From Roseitalea porphyridii (lineage in GTDB: Bacteria; Pseudomonadota; Alphaproteobacteria; Rhizobiales; Rhizobiaceae), in contig NZ_CP036532.1 of the NCBI RefSeq assembly GCF_004331955.1, positions 1,302,001 through 1,366,000 of the forward strand: a stretch of 64,000 nucleotides of DNA, written 5' to 3'. The notes beneath the pieces are model-generated. The model was not told where the DNA came from, did not search any database, and worked only from the letters and a program-made list of their open reading frames with translations. Made by a program: the position numbers and the translations under genes. Numbering within the stretch: the stretch's first letter is position 1; the number at the start of each line of letters is the position of its first letter. Shown here in pieces: positions 63,961 to 64,000 of the stretch.

Positions 63961-64000
63961 CACGACGCGATCAGCGAAGCAGACGGCAGTCGGCGTTATA

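Noticed and set aside
1..64000. tRNA or rRNA genes
   Set aside because: No cloverleaf-like segment or rRNA-like sequence was seen in any gap; a tRNAscan-SE run would settle it.

Overview
The window is a high-GC alphaproteobacterial chromosome segment. Gene content and order point to the Hyphomicrobiales (Rhizobiales): rpsF-rpsR-DUF2232-rplI-dnaB-alr-radA-cvpA-purF, fabD-fabG-acpP-fabF-mltG-yicC-gmk, rsmA-pdxA-surA-like-lptD-lptG-lptF, pepA-holC and moaE-moaD-pgsA-uvrC are arrangements known from that order. The genus cannot be fixed from sequence reading alone. Most of the window is housekeeping. I see no rRNA, tRNA, CRISPR array, prophage or transposase.

Layout. 1-7.1 kb (+): end of a DUF2799 gene, an SRAP protein, a LysE/ArgO exporter, cysS with a GFA-family gene, then cimA-rarD. 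7.1-14.3 kb: a LOG-family gene divergent from a LysM protein, an ArsR regulator overlapping an Atm1-type ABC exporter, a small secreted protein, and the phospholipid pair psd-pssA. 14.2-26.9 kb (-): an acyl-ACP synthetase fused to a degenerate acyltransferase, an SDR, purF-cvpA, radA-alr, a SnoaL-like gene, dnaB, rplI, DUF2232, rpsR and rpsF. 27.1-35.0 kb: an accessory block between the rpsF and fabD clusters. It holds a translationally coupled trio (DUF5995-like, MMPL/RND exporter, small secreted beta-rich protein), a Ca2+/Na+ exchanger pair, and a redox-type operon (F420-reductase-like, membrane-tethered ABM domain, DJ-1/PfpI) divergent from a LysR regulator.

35.1-41.5 kb (+): fatty acid synthesis followed by mltG, yicC and gmk. 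41.5-49.2 kb (-): rsmA, pdxA, a SurA-like chaperone, lptD, lptG and lptF, which together form the LPS export and outer-membrane assembly block. 49.4-54.0 kb: pepA-holC, a membrane protein and a convergent ABC-F ATPase. 54.1-64 kb: ndk, a hotdog thioesterase, a hemolysin III-like protein, a membrane-tethered CBS protein, moaE-moaD-pgsA-uvrC, an SDR, a second Ca2+/Na+ exchanger, an Omp25/31-like porin, a GST and a lipoprotein RNase T2.

Many genes overlap by 1-8 bases (ATGA, GTGA, TGATG), so translational coupling is widespread. GTG or TTG starts are common (radA, atm1, lptF, rsmA, pdxA, moaE, mltG, MMPL). The least explained items are the DUF5995-MMPL-secreted protein trio, the acyl-ACP synthetase with its dead-looking acyltransferase half, the ArsR-Atm1 pair, the cysS gene with a compositionally foreign 3' patch, and a strongly self-complementary 125-nt element upstream of cysS.
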